Positions 1-6,288 of a DNA stretch of 9,435 nt are shown piece after piece (position 1 is the stretch's first letter; each line of letters starts with the position of its first letter). The position numbers and the translations under genes were made by a program. The stretch comes from Nitrososphaerales archaeon (GTDB taxonomy: Archaea > Thermoproteota > Nitrososphaeria > Nitrososphaerales > Gagatemarchaeaceae). Under the pieces are notes generated by a model. That model made no database searches. It had not been told where the DNA came from and worked only from the letters and a program-made list of their open reading frames with translations. The stretch is from contig JASHVX010000091.1 of assembly GCA_030044375.1 (NCBI GenBank), positions 1 to 9,435 on the forward strand, in the 5' to 3' direction.

Positions 1-2
1 AG

Positions 3-209
3 GCGAGAGAGAGAAAGTCGAAAGAGGACATATCGTACGTCATGTCGATGATAGAGAGCCACGACGCCGTGGGCTACGCGAGAAAAAGGGCCGTCGAGCT
101 GATGAAAGAGGCGATCGCCACCCTCGACAGCATAGGGTGGAAAGGCGACAGAGACTCAGCCGCGCTGCTGAACGAGTTCGCGAGATTCGCGGTCGAAAGG
201 GAATGGTAG
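3..209 (+). CDS. idsA: Polyprenyl (geranylgeranyl-type) diphosphate synthase, C-terminal fragment
   Basis: Only the last 68 codons are in the window; the start lies to the left. The reading frame is open from the edge to a TAG at 207-209. The fragment has the pattern of the last helices of trans-polyprenyl diphosphate synthases: residues with GYARKRAVELMKEAI (a YA.. helix after the region that follows the second Asp-rich motif), then a helix ending LLNEFARFAVEREW, which resembles the terminal L..LA.F...R signature of the family. The family condenses IPP onto allylic diphosphates to make the C20 (or C15/C25) precursor of archaeal lipids in the cytoplasm. The catalytic DDxxD motifs are not in the window, so chain length cannot be judged. 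The stop overlaps the start of the downstream glutamyl-tRNA synthetase, and an idsA-gltX pairing is familiar from other archaea, which supports the call. Confidence 0.8.
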   Translation, partial: ARERKSKEDISYVMSMIESHDAVGYARKRAVELMKEAIATLDSIGWKGDRDSAALLNEFARFAVEREW

Positions 210-1927
210 GGAAAGGGGAGCTCCCAGAGCGCGCGCTCTCGGTGATGGAGGCCGCAGCCCTGCAGAACGCCGCCCGCCACGGGGGGAAGGCGGAAGTCGG
301 CGCAGTGGTCGGGAGGATACTGGCCGAGTTCCCCGACCTTAGGGCGTCTTCGGGCGAGGTGGCGAGGGCCGCGAAGGCGATGGTCGACCGTGTCAATGCG
401 ATGACGCTCTCCGAACAAGAGTCCGCCCTGAGGGGGCGCTTCCCGGAAACCGGGGCGCGTGCCGAGAAGGACGAGGGGAGGGTCGGCCTCCCGCCGCTGT
501 CTCACGCAATGAAGGGACAGGTCGCCTTCAGGATGCCTCCAGAGCCCTCTGGTTTCATGACCGTCGGCCATGCGATGGCCTTCACGATCAATTCTGTCTA
601 CGCGTCCACGTACGAGGGCGAGCTCTGGCTGCGGTTCGAGGACACCAACCCGAGGAAGGTCGCCACGAAATACTACGACAGCTTCAGGCAGGGGATCGCC
701 TGGCTCGGCATAAGGTGGGACCACGAGAAGAACGTCTCCGACGACCTCGACGTGATCTACGGCCACGGAGAGCGCCTGATCTCGGAGGGGAAGGCCTACG
801 CATGCTCCTGCGGCCTGGAGAAGATGAAGGCCCTCAGGTCGGAGGGGAAGCCATGCGAGCACAGTGGCCTTCCTTCGGAGCGGAGCCTCTCCGTCTGGGA
901 GAGGATGCTGGCGAGGAAGGTCAAAGAAGGCGACGCAGTCATAAGGTTCTTGGGAGACATGGAGAGCCTCGACTACTCGCTGCGCGACCCGAGCCTCTTC
1001 AGGGTCATCGAAAGGAGGCACCCTGTGACCGGGGACAGGTTCACGGTCTGGCCGACCTACGACCTCTCCAACGTCGTCGAGGACCAGATCTGCGGCATAA
1101 CCCACATCCTGCGGAGCTCGGAGTTCGGCGTTGCCCTGCAGGCGCGGCTCCGCGAGGCGCTAGGCTTCAGGGCGCCTGACGTGATCCAGTTCTCCAGGTT
1201 CAACTTCAAGGGCTCCCCGGTGCAAAAGCGGCGCCTGCGCCCCCTGGTCGAGGAGGGGCTGGTGTCAGGTTGGGACGACCCGAGGATGCCGACGGTCGAG
1301 GGCCTCCGGAGGCGCGGCGTCATCCCCGAGGCCATCCGCGAGTTCACGCTGCACGTCGGCTACACGAAGTCCGAGCACGAGTACGACTGGAGCCTACTCC
1401 TCTCCATCAACAGGAAGCTGCTCGACCCGAGTTCGAAGAGGGTCTACTTCGTCCCCGACCCGGTAGAGCTGGCAGTGGAGGGTGCCCCGACAAAGGCGGT
1501 GACCATCAGGTTCCACCCCGACGCCGCGCTGGGCGAGAGGGCGATACGCACCTCGGGGCGCTTCCTCGTCCCCTCAGCAGACATCGGGGCCATGCCTTTG
1601 GGGACGACGTTCAGGCTCATGGAGCTCTACAACGTCGAGCTGACGCGGTCGGGCGCGAACCCTGCGGGGAGATACGCGGGGGAGGAGCTGACGAGGGACA
1701 CGAGGAAGCTCCAATGGGTGGTGCCCCCCGGACTCCCTGTGAAGGTGCTGGAGCCCGGCCTCCTGTTCAACGAAGAAGGCGTCTTCAACAAGGACAGCAT
1801 GCTCGAGAGACAAGGGGTCGCAGAGCAGTCCTTCGAGGAGCTCAAGACAGGCGACATCATCCAATTCCCGCGTGTGGGCTTCTGTCGCGTCGACTCGGCC
1901 GGCACCTGCATCCTCTCGCAGAGATGA
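203..1927 (+). CDS. gltX: Glutamyl-tRNA synthetase (archaeal type, class I)
   Basis: 574 aa, normal for archaeal GluRS. It charges tRNA-Glu; many archaeal enzymes are non-discriminating, but that cannot be told here. The ATG at 203 overlaps the upstream TAG (ATGGTAG), and the N-terminus that follows (ALQNAARHGGKAEV) matches the archaeal N-terminal helix domain. The in-frame ATG at 137 lies inside the upstream gene and would add an unrelated stretch. The Rossmann catalytic core carries PPEPSGFMTVGHA with the HIGH equivalent V-G-H-A at residues 121-124, then RFEDTNP. The second signature sits at about residues 340-345 (VQKRRL), followed by GWDDPRMPTVEGLRRRG, which is characteristic of the archaeal/eukaryotic GlxRS group. 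The C-terminal third is the beta-barrel anticodon-binding region. No promoter is visible between idsA and gltX, so they are probably co-transcribed. The Gln before Lys342 is a slight departure from the usual SK(R/S). Confidence 0.96.
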   Translation: MVGKGELPERALSVMEAAALQNAARHGGKAEVGAVVGRILAEFPDLRASSGEVARAAKAMVDRVNAMTLSEQESALRGRFPETGARAEKDEGRVGLPPLSHAMKGQVAFRMPPEPSGFMTVGHAMAFTINSVYASTYEGELWLRFEDTNPRKVATKYYDSFRQGIAWLGIRWDHEKNVSDDLDVIYGHGERLISEGKAYACSCGLEKMKALRSEGKPCEHSGLPSERSLSVWERMLARKVKEGDAVIRFLGDMESLDYSLRDPSLFRVIERRHPVTGDRFTVWPTYDLSNVVEDQICGITHILRSSEFGVALQARLREALGFRAPDVIQFSRFNFKGSPVQKRRLRPLVEEGLVSGWDDPRMPTVEGLRRRGVIPEAIREFTLHVGYTKSEHEYDWSLLLSINRKLLDPSSKRVYFVPDPVELAVEGAPTKAVTIRFHPDAALGERAIRTSGRFLVPSADIGAMPLGTTFRLMELYNVELTRSGANPAGRYAGEELTRDTRKLQWVVPPGLPVKVLEPGLLFNEEGVFNKDSMLERQGVAEQSFEELKTGDIIQFPRVGFCRVDSAGTCILSQR

Positions 1928-1983
1928 ACCTGGATTCCCCGCTCACTCAGAGACGGGTCAGATAGGCTTTCGTCATCTAACCA

Positions 1984-1990
1984 TTTATAA
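1984..1990 (+). promoter_or_regulatory. TATA box for rpl7ae-rps28e
   Basis: TTTATAA stands in an otherwise GC-rich 100-nt gap after gltX. Its centre is about 41 nt before the L7Ae ATG at 2028, which predicts a transcript with a short leader of roughly 15 nt. Spacing and sequence fit an archaeal TATA element; this is inferred by eye only. Confidence 0.7.
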
Positions 1991-2027
1991 CGGGGCCGCG
2001 GAGGACGCCTCTGGGAGATACGCGAGG

Positions 2028-2408
2028 ATGACCCCAAAGCCGTACTATGTCAAGATGGAGACGCCGAAGGAGGTCTCCGAGGCCGCGTACGAGGTCCTCA
2101 GACAGGCCTCTAGGAGCGGCAAGGTCAGGAAGGGGACCAACGAGTCGACGAAGGCCATAGAACGAGGCGTCGCGAAGCTCATAGTCATCGCCGAGGACGT
2201 GACCCCGCCCGAAGTCGTCGCGCACCTGCCCATACTCTGCGAGGAGCGGAAGATACCATACGTGTTCGTCCCCTCGAAGGACCAGATCGGGCCAGCGATA
2301 GGGATCGAGGTCCCAACGGCTTCAGCCGCGGTCCTAGACGCGGGCGAGGGCGGCCAGATACTGGAACAGGTCACTCAGGAGCTGGCGAGGCTGAAGAAGG
2401 CCGCATGA
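2028..2408 (+). CDS. rpl7ae: 50S ribosomal protein L7Ae / kink-turn RNA-binding protein
   Basis: 126 aa, the usual length. L7Ae binds kink-turns in 23S rRNA and is also the core protein of archaeal box C/D and H/ACA RNPs and of RNase P. The RNA-binding signature [15 protein letters not shown] lies at about residues 33-47, followed by the family pattern [20 protein letters not shown] and the loop [14 protein letters not shown]. The reading frame stays open upstream to 1872, but the TATA box at 1984 and the conserved opening PYYVKMETP support the ATG at 2028; the next in-frame Met, at 2055, would cut into the first strand. Its last codons overlap the next gene by four bases (ATGA), indicating translational coupling with S28e. 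This is the first gene of the L7Ae-S28e-L24e-Ndk-IF2 cluster known from many archaea. Confidence 0.96.
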   Translation: MTPKPYYVKMETPKEVSEAAYEVLRQASRSGKVRKGTNESTKAIERGVAKLIVIAEDVTPPEVVAHLPILCEERKIPYVFVPSKDQIGPAIGIEVPTASAAVLDAGEGGQILEQVTQELARLKKAA

Positions 2409-2683
2409 GCAAGCGTGAAGTAGAGACACTAACCCCCGCTGAGGTCGTCCAGATCGTCGGCAGGACAGGCGTGGCCGGCGAGATCACCCAGGTCAGGGTC
2501 AAGATCCTCGAAGGCAAGGAGAAGGGAAGAATCCTGACCAGAAACGTGAAAGGCCCCATACGACTTGCCGACGTCCTCGTGCTCAGGGAGACCGAACGCG
2601 AGGCCAGGAAGCTGAAGGCGCTGTCGATACTCGCGGTGGCCCTGGCCCTCGTGGCCGCCATCGTCCTCTCCGCGACCTTCTAG
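2405..2683 (+). CDS. rps28e: 30S ribosomal protein S28e with a C-terminal hydrophobic (membrane-like) tail
   Basis: 92 aa. Residues 1-70 are a complete S28e: [20 protein letters not shown], then [12 protein letters not shown], and the family's terminal signature [11 protein letters not shown] at 60-70. S28e is an OB-fold protein of the small subunit near the mRNA exit. Archaeal S28e normally stops within a few residues of RETEREA. Here the frame continues without interruption for 22 more residues: a Lys, then a run (72-92) made almost only of Ala, Leu, Val and Ile with two Ser and one Thr, long enough for one transmembrane helix and ending at the TAG. Codons in the tail have the same G/C-rich third positions as the body, so it looks translated and not like random read-through. 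The start overlaps the L7Ae stop (ATGA). The S28e identity is secure; a membrane role for the tail is inference. Confidence 0.93.
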   Translation: MSKREVETLTPAEVVQIVGRTGVAGEITQVRVKILEGKEKGRILTRNVKGPIRLADVLVLRETEREARKLKALSILAVALALVAAIVLSATF

Positions 2684-2734
2684 GCGCGCCGGCCAGCACG
2701 TCGGGCAGCCTGTGGCCTTCGAGCAGTCGAGCCC

Positions 2735-2741
2735 TTTATAT
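2735..2741 (+). promoter_or_regulatory. TATA box for rpl24e-ndk(-infB)
   Basis: TTTATAT lies in the 102-nt gap between S28e and L24e. Its centre is about 48 nt before the L24e ATG, predicting a leader of roughly 20 nt. That leader holds a purine run, AAGGAAGGG at 2763-2771, which could act in ribosome binding. The element is the same heptamer as those before rps6e and rps24e. Confidence 0.7.
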
Positions 2742-2785
2742 CCAGACGTCCAAGGGCAGGCTAAGGAAGGGTGCGGTAGCCTGAT

Positions 2786-2965
2786 ATGTATGTTCCAAAG
2801 CGATGCGCTTTCTGCGGATCTGAGGTCAGGCTCGGCTCGGGCGTCCTAGTCGTCAAGAACGACGGCTCGACGAAGTCGTACTGCTCCTTGAAGTGCAGGG
2901 TGAACGACTCCAAGCTGCGGCGCGACCCAAGGAAGCTGAAGTGGGCGAGAAGGGGCAAGCAGTGA
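2786..2965 (+). CDS. rpl24e: 50S ribosomal protein L24e (zinc-binding)
   Basis: 59 aa, a normal size for archaeal L24e. The protein opens with MYVPKRCAFCGSEVRLGSG and has the family's Cys4 zinc site: Cys7 and Cys10 (CxxC), then Cys33 and Cys37 (CxxxC, in YCSLKCRVN). The tail KLRRDPRKLKWARRGKQ matches the family's basic end (R.PRKLKWT pattern). L24e sits in the large subunit at the subunit interface. A second ATG at 2790 is out of frame; the ATG at 2786 gives the full zinc ribbon. The TGA is overlapped by the GTG of ndk (GTGA), so the two are translationally coupled. Confidence 0.95.
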   Translation: MYVPKRCAFCGSEVRLGSGVLVVKNDGSTKSYCSLKCRVNDSKLRRDPRKLKWARRGKQ

Positions 2966-3378
2966 GCGCGCCCGAGGAGACGCTGATAGTAGTGAAGCCT
3001 GACGCGGTCAAGAGAGGCCTGGTTGGCGAGATAGTGGGCAGGTTCGAAGCGAAGGGCTTCGCGATAAAGAGGATGCAGATGACCACCATGTCCAGGGCCC
3101 AGGCCGAGGACTTCTACTCGGTGCACAGGGACAAGCCCTTCTTCGGCGAGCTCGTCTCGTTCATCACCTCAGGGCCGGTCGTGGGGGTCGTCCTCTCCGG
3201 CCGGGACGCGGCTGCGACCGTGAGGCGGATGGTGGGAGCAACCAAGAGCTGGGAGGCGTCGCCGGGGACGATAAGGGGCGACCTGGGGCTCGGCCTGACG
3301 GACAACACGATACACGCTTCGGACTCTCAGGACTCGTTCCAGAAGGAGCAGAGAGCCTTCTTCAATCCGGCAGGGTGA
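2962..3378 (+). CDS. ndk: Nucleoside diphosphate kinase
   Basis: 138 aa, typical for the family. It transfers the gamma phosphate between NTPs and NDPs through a phosphohistidine. With the GTG at 2962 as residue 1, the active-site His falls at position 118 within NTIHASDS, as in well-studied homologues, and TIRGDLG precedes it at 103-109. The N-terminus ETLIVVKPDAVKRGLVGEI contains the conserved Lys12 of the family. An in-frame ATG at 2893 lies inside L24e and would add an unrelated stretch, whereas the GTG overlaps the L24e stop by four bases (GTGA). Residues 126-138 (KEQRAFFNPAG at the end) form a short C-terminus. L24e-Ndk-IF2 is a recurrent archaeal arrangement that links GTP supply with translation genes. 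Confidence 0.96.
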   Translation: MSAPEETLIVVKPDAVKRGLVGEIVGRFEAKGFAIKRMQMTTMSRAQAEDFYSVHRDKPFFGELVSFITSGPVVGVVLSGRDAAATVRRMVGATKSWEASPGTIRGDLGLGLTDNTIHASDSQDSFQKEQRAFFNPAG

Positions 3379-3390
3379 CGAGGCAATAAG

Positions 3391-3408
3391 GAAGGAGGGG
3401 GGAGGGAA
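3391..3408 (+). promoter_or_regulatory. Purine-rich Shine-Dalgarno-like tract before infB
   Basis: The 50-nt gap between ndk and infB contains GAAGGAGGGGGGAGGGAA, an unusually strong anti-16S complement. It ends 20 nt before the infB ATG at 3429 but only 9 nt before an out-of-frame ATG at 3418, which opens an 8-codon reading frame ending at 3444. The tract is plain in the sequence; which ATG it serves is unclear. Confidence 0.45.
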
Positions 3409-3428
3409 CGCACGAAGATGGCGCGCAG

Positions 3429-5198
3429 ATGCGCCAGCCAGTAGTGGTGGTCCTGGGTCACGTCGACAGCGGCAAGACGTCGCTGCTGGACGGCCTTAGA
3501 GGGACAGCGGTCCAGGCCCGCGAAGCAGGCGGCATAACGCAGGAGATAGGCGCCAGCTTCTTCCCGCTCGAGACCTTGGAGCAGATCTGCGGCGCGCTCC
3601 TCGACAGGACGGGGGCGGCGCTCCGGATCCCCGGCCTCCTGATGATCGACACTCCCGGCCACGCCGTCTTCTCGAACCTCAGGCTGAGGGGAGGCTCGGC
3701 CGCCGACATAGCGATCGTAGTCGTCGACGTGCTCAAAGGACTCGAGAACCAGACGCTGGAGAGCATAGACATCCTGAAGCAGAGGAAGGTCCCGTTCCTC
3801 GTAGCCCTCAACAAGATAGACATGGTGAACGGGTGGAGGAAGGGGACCACGGGCATGCTGCAGGAGGTGATGAAGGCCCAGCCTCCGGAGTGGAACGACG
3901 AGCTCGAGGAGAGGCTGTACAACGTCGTGGGCGGGCTGACGAGGCTCGGGTTCCAGTCTGACGCGTACTACAGGGTCAAGGAGTTCCGGCAGCAGGTGAC
4001 CATCGTCCCGGTCTCCGCGCGATATCGCGCCGGCATACCTGAGCTGCTCGCCGTGCTGATAGGGCTGTCCCAGCACTTCCTCAAGGGGAAGCTGAGCTCA
4101 GGCCAGGCGAAGGGAGGCAGGGGCATCATCCTCGAGATGCAGGAAGAGACAGGCATCGGACAGACGGCGAACATAATCCTCACGGAAGGCACGCTGGCGG
4201 TCGGCGACTCCATCGCCCTCGTTGGGAGGGAAGGCGCCTTCAGGTCTAAGGTGAAGGCGCTCTTCATGCCGAAGCCACTCGACGAGATGAGGGACCCGCG
4301 CGACAAGTTCACCAGCGTGGAGTCGGTCTACGCCGCCGCCGGCGTCAAGCTGGTCTCGTCAGACCTGGCGGGGGTCGTCGCGGGGACCTCCGTGGCCTCG
4401 TTCGACGGCGACGCACAGTTCGTCGCGCTCCGCTCCGAGATGGAGAAGGAGCTGAGCAGCGTGCTCGTGAAGACAGAGAACATGGGCGTCATAGTGAAGG
4501 CCGAGAGCGTCGGAGGTCTAGAGGCCCTGCTGAGGATGCTGGAGGAGAGGGGGATACCGGTGAGGAAGGCCGACATAGGCGACATCACTAAGAACGACAT
4601 CGTCGACGCCCGCGTGGTCCGCGAGCACGACCCCTATCTTGGGGCGATACTCGGCTTCGACTCCCGGATACTCCCCGAAGCAAAGGAGTTCGCGGCAGAC
4701 ACGCCGGTCTTCCTGTCTGCGGTCATCTACGAGGTGATCGACAACTACTCTCAATGGGCGGCGGCGACCAGGGAGTCGGACCAAAGGAGCGCCCTCTCGA
4801 GCCTCACGCGGCCCTGCAAGCTCAAGGTGCTCCCCGGGACGTTCTTCAGGAGGAGCGACCCCGCGGTGTTCGGCGTCGAGGTCGTCGGCGGCCTGCTGAA
4901 GCCTAAGGTAAGGCTCATGTCGGGGTCGGGGTCGGAGTTGGGGACCGTCAGCCAGATCCAGGAGAACGGCAAGCCCGTCAAGGAGGCCAGGAGGGGAGAG
5001 AAGGTCGCGGTTTCGGTCAACGGCCCAACACTCGGGCGCCAGGTCAAGGAGGACGACACGCTCTTCAGCTTGCCGACAAGTCACGACGCGAGGATGCTGA
5101 GGACGAAGTTCCTCTCCTCGGTCCCCGAGGACGAGGCGAAAGCCCTCGAGGAGATAATAGCCATCATGGCCGTGTCCGACCCTCTGTTCGGATTCTGA
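3429..5198 (+). CDS. infB: Translation initiation factor IF2 (aIF5B type)
   Basis: 589 aa, the standard archaeal length without the long N-terminal extension of bacterial IF2 or eIF5B. It is a GTPase that promotes subunit joining and Met-tRNAi placement. The G domain shows G1 GHVDSGKT at residues 10-17, the switch I threonine in GGITQEIGASFFP (Thr37), G3 DTPGH at 74-78 and G4 NKID at 128-131, with a SAR near residue 197 for G5. Beta-barrel domain II, the alpha/beta domain III and the C-terminal barrel IV follow (including FRRSDPAVFGVEVVGG). Many IF2 proteins have His in place of Ser14; Ser is, as I recall, common in thaumarchaeal homologues. There are no other in-frame ATG, GTG or TTG codons just upstream, so 3429 is the only reasonable start. 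It is probably transcribed with rpl24e-ndk; no separate TATA box is evident. Confidence 0.97.
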   Translation: MRQPVVVVLGHVDSGKTSLLDGLRGTAVQAREAGGITQEIGASFFPLETLEQICGALLDRTGAALRIPGLLMIDTPGHAVFSNLRLRGGSAADIAIVVVDVLKGLENQTLESIDILKQRKVPFLVALNKIDMVNGWRKGTTGMLQEVMKAQPPEWNDELEERLYNVVGGLTRLGFQSDAYYRVKEFRQQVTIVPVSARYRAGIPELLAVLIGLSQHFLKGKLSSGQAKGGRGIILEMQEETGIGQTANIILTEGTLAVGDSIALVGREGAFRSKVKALFMPKPLDEMRDPRDKFTSVESVYAAAGVKLVSSDLAGVVAGTSVASFDGDAQFVALRSEMEKELSSVLVKTENMGVIVKAESVGGLEALLRMLEERGIPVRKADIGDITKNDIVDARVVREHDPYLGAILGFDSRILPEAKEFAADTPVFLSAVIYEVIDNYSQWAAATRESDQRSALSSLTRPCKLKVLPGTFFRRSDPAVFGVEVVGGLLKPKVRLMSGSGSELGTVSQIQENGKPVKEARRGEKVAVSVNGPTLGRQVKEDDTLFSLPTSHDARMLRTKFLSSVPEDEAKALEEIIAIMAVSDPLFGF

Positions 5199-5217
5199 CG
5201 TCCGAACCTGCCATCTC

Positions 5218-5224
5218 TTTATAT
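5218..5224 (+). promoter_or_regulatory. TATA box for rps6e (leaderless)
   Basis: TTTATAT follows the infB stop by about 20 nt. Its centre is 27 nt before the S6e ATG, placing transcription start at or next to the ATG. That is the classic archaeal leaderless spacing, and the element fills most of the short gap. Confidence 0.75.
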
Positions 5225-5247
5225 CCACGGTGCGGGCCAGCCTTCCA

Positions 5248-5607
5248 ATGGCCCAGTTCAAGCTCGTCCTGTCCGACCCGAAGACGGGCAAGTCACAGGT
5301 CCACGAGCTGAAGGACGCTCAGGCGCAGGTGCTCGTCGGGACCAAGATAGGCGGAACCGTTGACGGTGCGACCCTGGGCCTCAGCGGAAAGCTGATAATC
5401 ACAGGGGGGAGCGACCGCGCGGGCTTCCCGATGAGGGGAGACGTGCAAGGGGGAGGAAAGAACTACATCCTGATGACCAAGGGCATAGGGCTCAAGAGCG
5501 GGTCGGAGGGAGGAAAGAAGAGGAAGTTGGTCAGGGGCAACACGGTCACCGAAGAGATCTACCAGCTCAACGCGAAAGTACTGGAAGAGGCTCCGAAGAG
5601 CGCTTAG
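5248..5607 (+). CDS. rps6e: 30S ribosomal protein S6e
   Basis: 119 aa, in the range of archaeal S6e, which lacks the long phosphorylated tail of the eukaryotic protein. Family hallmarks are FKLVLSDPKTGKS at the N-terminus, then LVGTKIGGTVDGA, LSGKLIITGGSDRAGFPMR (the most conserved block, about residues 49-67) and GKKRKLVRGNTVTEEIYQLN. It belongs to the small subunit body. The ATG at 5248 starts the conserved MAQFKLVLSDP; an in-frame ATG further upstream at 5230 has no support from the promoter spacing. Transcribed alone from its own TATA box, it sits between infB and the Lrp-family gene. Confidence 0.96.
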   Translation: MAQFKLVLSDPKTGKSQVHELKDAQAQVLVGTKIGGTVDGATLGLSGKLIITGGSDRAGFPMRGDVQGGGKNYILMTKGIGLKSGSEGGKKRKLVRGNTVTEEIYQLNAKVLEEAPKSA

Positions 5608-5785
5608 CGCTCGGGTGCGTCGCAGCTCTCGGCGAGTGGTCCGACGGCAGCCGTCCATCAAGGCAGGCCGGTGTGGACGTAGAAAATCGTCGAATTGAAT
5701 TCCCGCGGGTTGAAGAATTGCTGAAGGGTAGTCCCGAGACGGATACTGAAATATATTAATCGGGCAGCAGATACTTGCGATTGGT
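5608..5785 (+). other. Intergenic region upstream of the Lrp-family gene
   Basis: This 178-nt stretch without a gene is the longest in the window. The first half is GC-rich and holds the odd palindrome GACGGCAGCCGTC at 5643-5655. The second half turns AT-rich and holds GAATTGAATTC followed by CCCGCGGG (5702-5709) and two GAATTG copies. The Lrp-family promoter is at its right end. I find no tRNA, no clear box C/D pattern, and no T-rich terminator. The palindromes could be regulator sites, perhaps for the neighbouring Lrp protein itself, but nothing here proves it. Confidence 0.5.
5749..5757 (+). promoter_or_regulatory. TATA box for the Lrp/AsnC-family gene
   Basis: AAATATATT lies about 33 nt (centre to ATG) before 5786, so the transcript is expected to be leaderless or to have only a few leader bases. 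It is the most AT-rich promoter in the window. Confidence 0.7.
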
Positions 5786-6244
5786 ATGGCAAAGCTTGAT
5801 GAAATCGACATGAAAATTCTGTCCGCCCTGTACTCTGACGCTTCTGTCTCGGTGCCCGACCTGAGCAGGCGCCTGAACGTCAACCTGTCCGTGGCGTACA
5901 GCCGGATCAAGAGGCTCCAGAAGAGGGGCGTCATCGAGAGGTTCACCATCCTGGTCAACGAGGAGAACCTCGGCATGAGGGCCGGCGCACTCGCCGGCCT
6001 GAACATCGACCCAAAGCAGAGAGAGTCGGTCCTCGACGAGGTCGTCAAGGTAGACGGTGTCAGACTGATCCGAGAGGTCACGGGCCGCTTCGACGTGCTG
6101 GTCAACCTGAAGGGACAGTCGCTCGACGAACTGCACAGGGCCGTGTACGACGTCATTGGCAAGATCCCCGGCGTCATCCACTCTGAGATCTTCATGGAGG
6201 TCTCGCGAAGGTATCCACCAGTGCAGTTCAGGCTGGTCGACTGA
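5786..6244 (+). CDS. Lrp/AsnC-family transcriptional regulator
   Basis: 152 aa, the normal size. Residues 4-53 form the winged helix-turn-helix (LDEIDMKILSALYSDA, then VPDLSRRLNVNLSVAYSRIKRLQKRGVIERF), where the DEIDMKIL opening is typical of Lrp. Residues from about 65 to 140 form the RAM/AsnC ligand-binding and oligomerisation domain (AGLNIDPKQRESVLDEV, VREVTGRFDVLV-like strand, GKIPGVIHSEIFM). Lrp proteins work as dimers to octamers on DNA and often sense amino acids; the ligand cannot be read from sequence. The ATG follows the TATA box by the leaderless distance. The gene is monocistronic, since the next gene has its own TATA box. Autoregulation through the AT-rich upstream region is a reasonable guess, because it is common in the family. 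Confidence 0.94.
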   Translation: MAKLDEIDMKILSALYSDASVSVPDLSRRLNVNLSVAYSRIKRLQKRGVIERFTILVNEENLGMRAGALAGLNIDPKQRESVLDEVVKVDGVRLIREVTGRFDVLVNLKGQSLDELHRAVYDVIGKIPGVIHSEIFMEVSRRYPPVQFRLVD

Positions 6245-6257
6245 AACCCGCCTAAGA

Positions 6258-6265
6258 TTCTTAAA
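6258..6265 (+). promoter_or_regulatory. TATA box for the HEFTH protein / nucleotidyltransferase-kinase unit
   Basis: TTCTTAAA lies in the 44-nt gap after the Lrp-family stop. Its centre is about 27 nt before the TTG at 6289, the leaderless spacing seen for rps6e and rps24e, which supports TTG as the true start. The sequence is weaker than the other TATA boxes. Confidence 0.55.
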
Positions 6266-6288
6266 CACGGGACGGGCCTCTGGCCTTC

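Noticed and set aside
74..1105. A 343-codon open frame on the minus strand across gltX
   Set aside because: It is the reverse-strand shadow of gltX: the translation is rich in Arg, Pro, His and Asp with no recognisable motif, as GC-rich coding DNA gives in antisense frames.
2684..2696. GGCGCGCC/GCCGGC palindromes after rps28e as a regulatory element
   Set aside because: Short self-complementary words are expected in GC-rich DNA and these have no extended arms.
3038..3052. GGTTCGAAGCG-like word resembling a tRNA T-loop
   Set aside because: It lies in the middle of ndk (RFEAKG codons) and there is no acceptor or anticodon arm around it.
3327..5291. Two long minus-strand open frames (249 and 257 codons) across infB
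   Set aside because: Shadows of infB and its ends; low-complexity composition, no motifs, and the plus-strand protein is unambiguous IF2.
5643..5655. GACGGCAGCCGTC as a transcription terminator hairpin for rps6e
   Set aside because: Only five or six base pairs with almost no loop and no following T-run; archaeal terminators are typically T-rich.
5715..5750. Possible box C/D guide RNA, from TTGAAGA and two CTGA words
   Set aside because: The C-box match is poor, the spacing from C to the first D is only a few bases, and no terminal stem forms.
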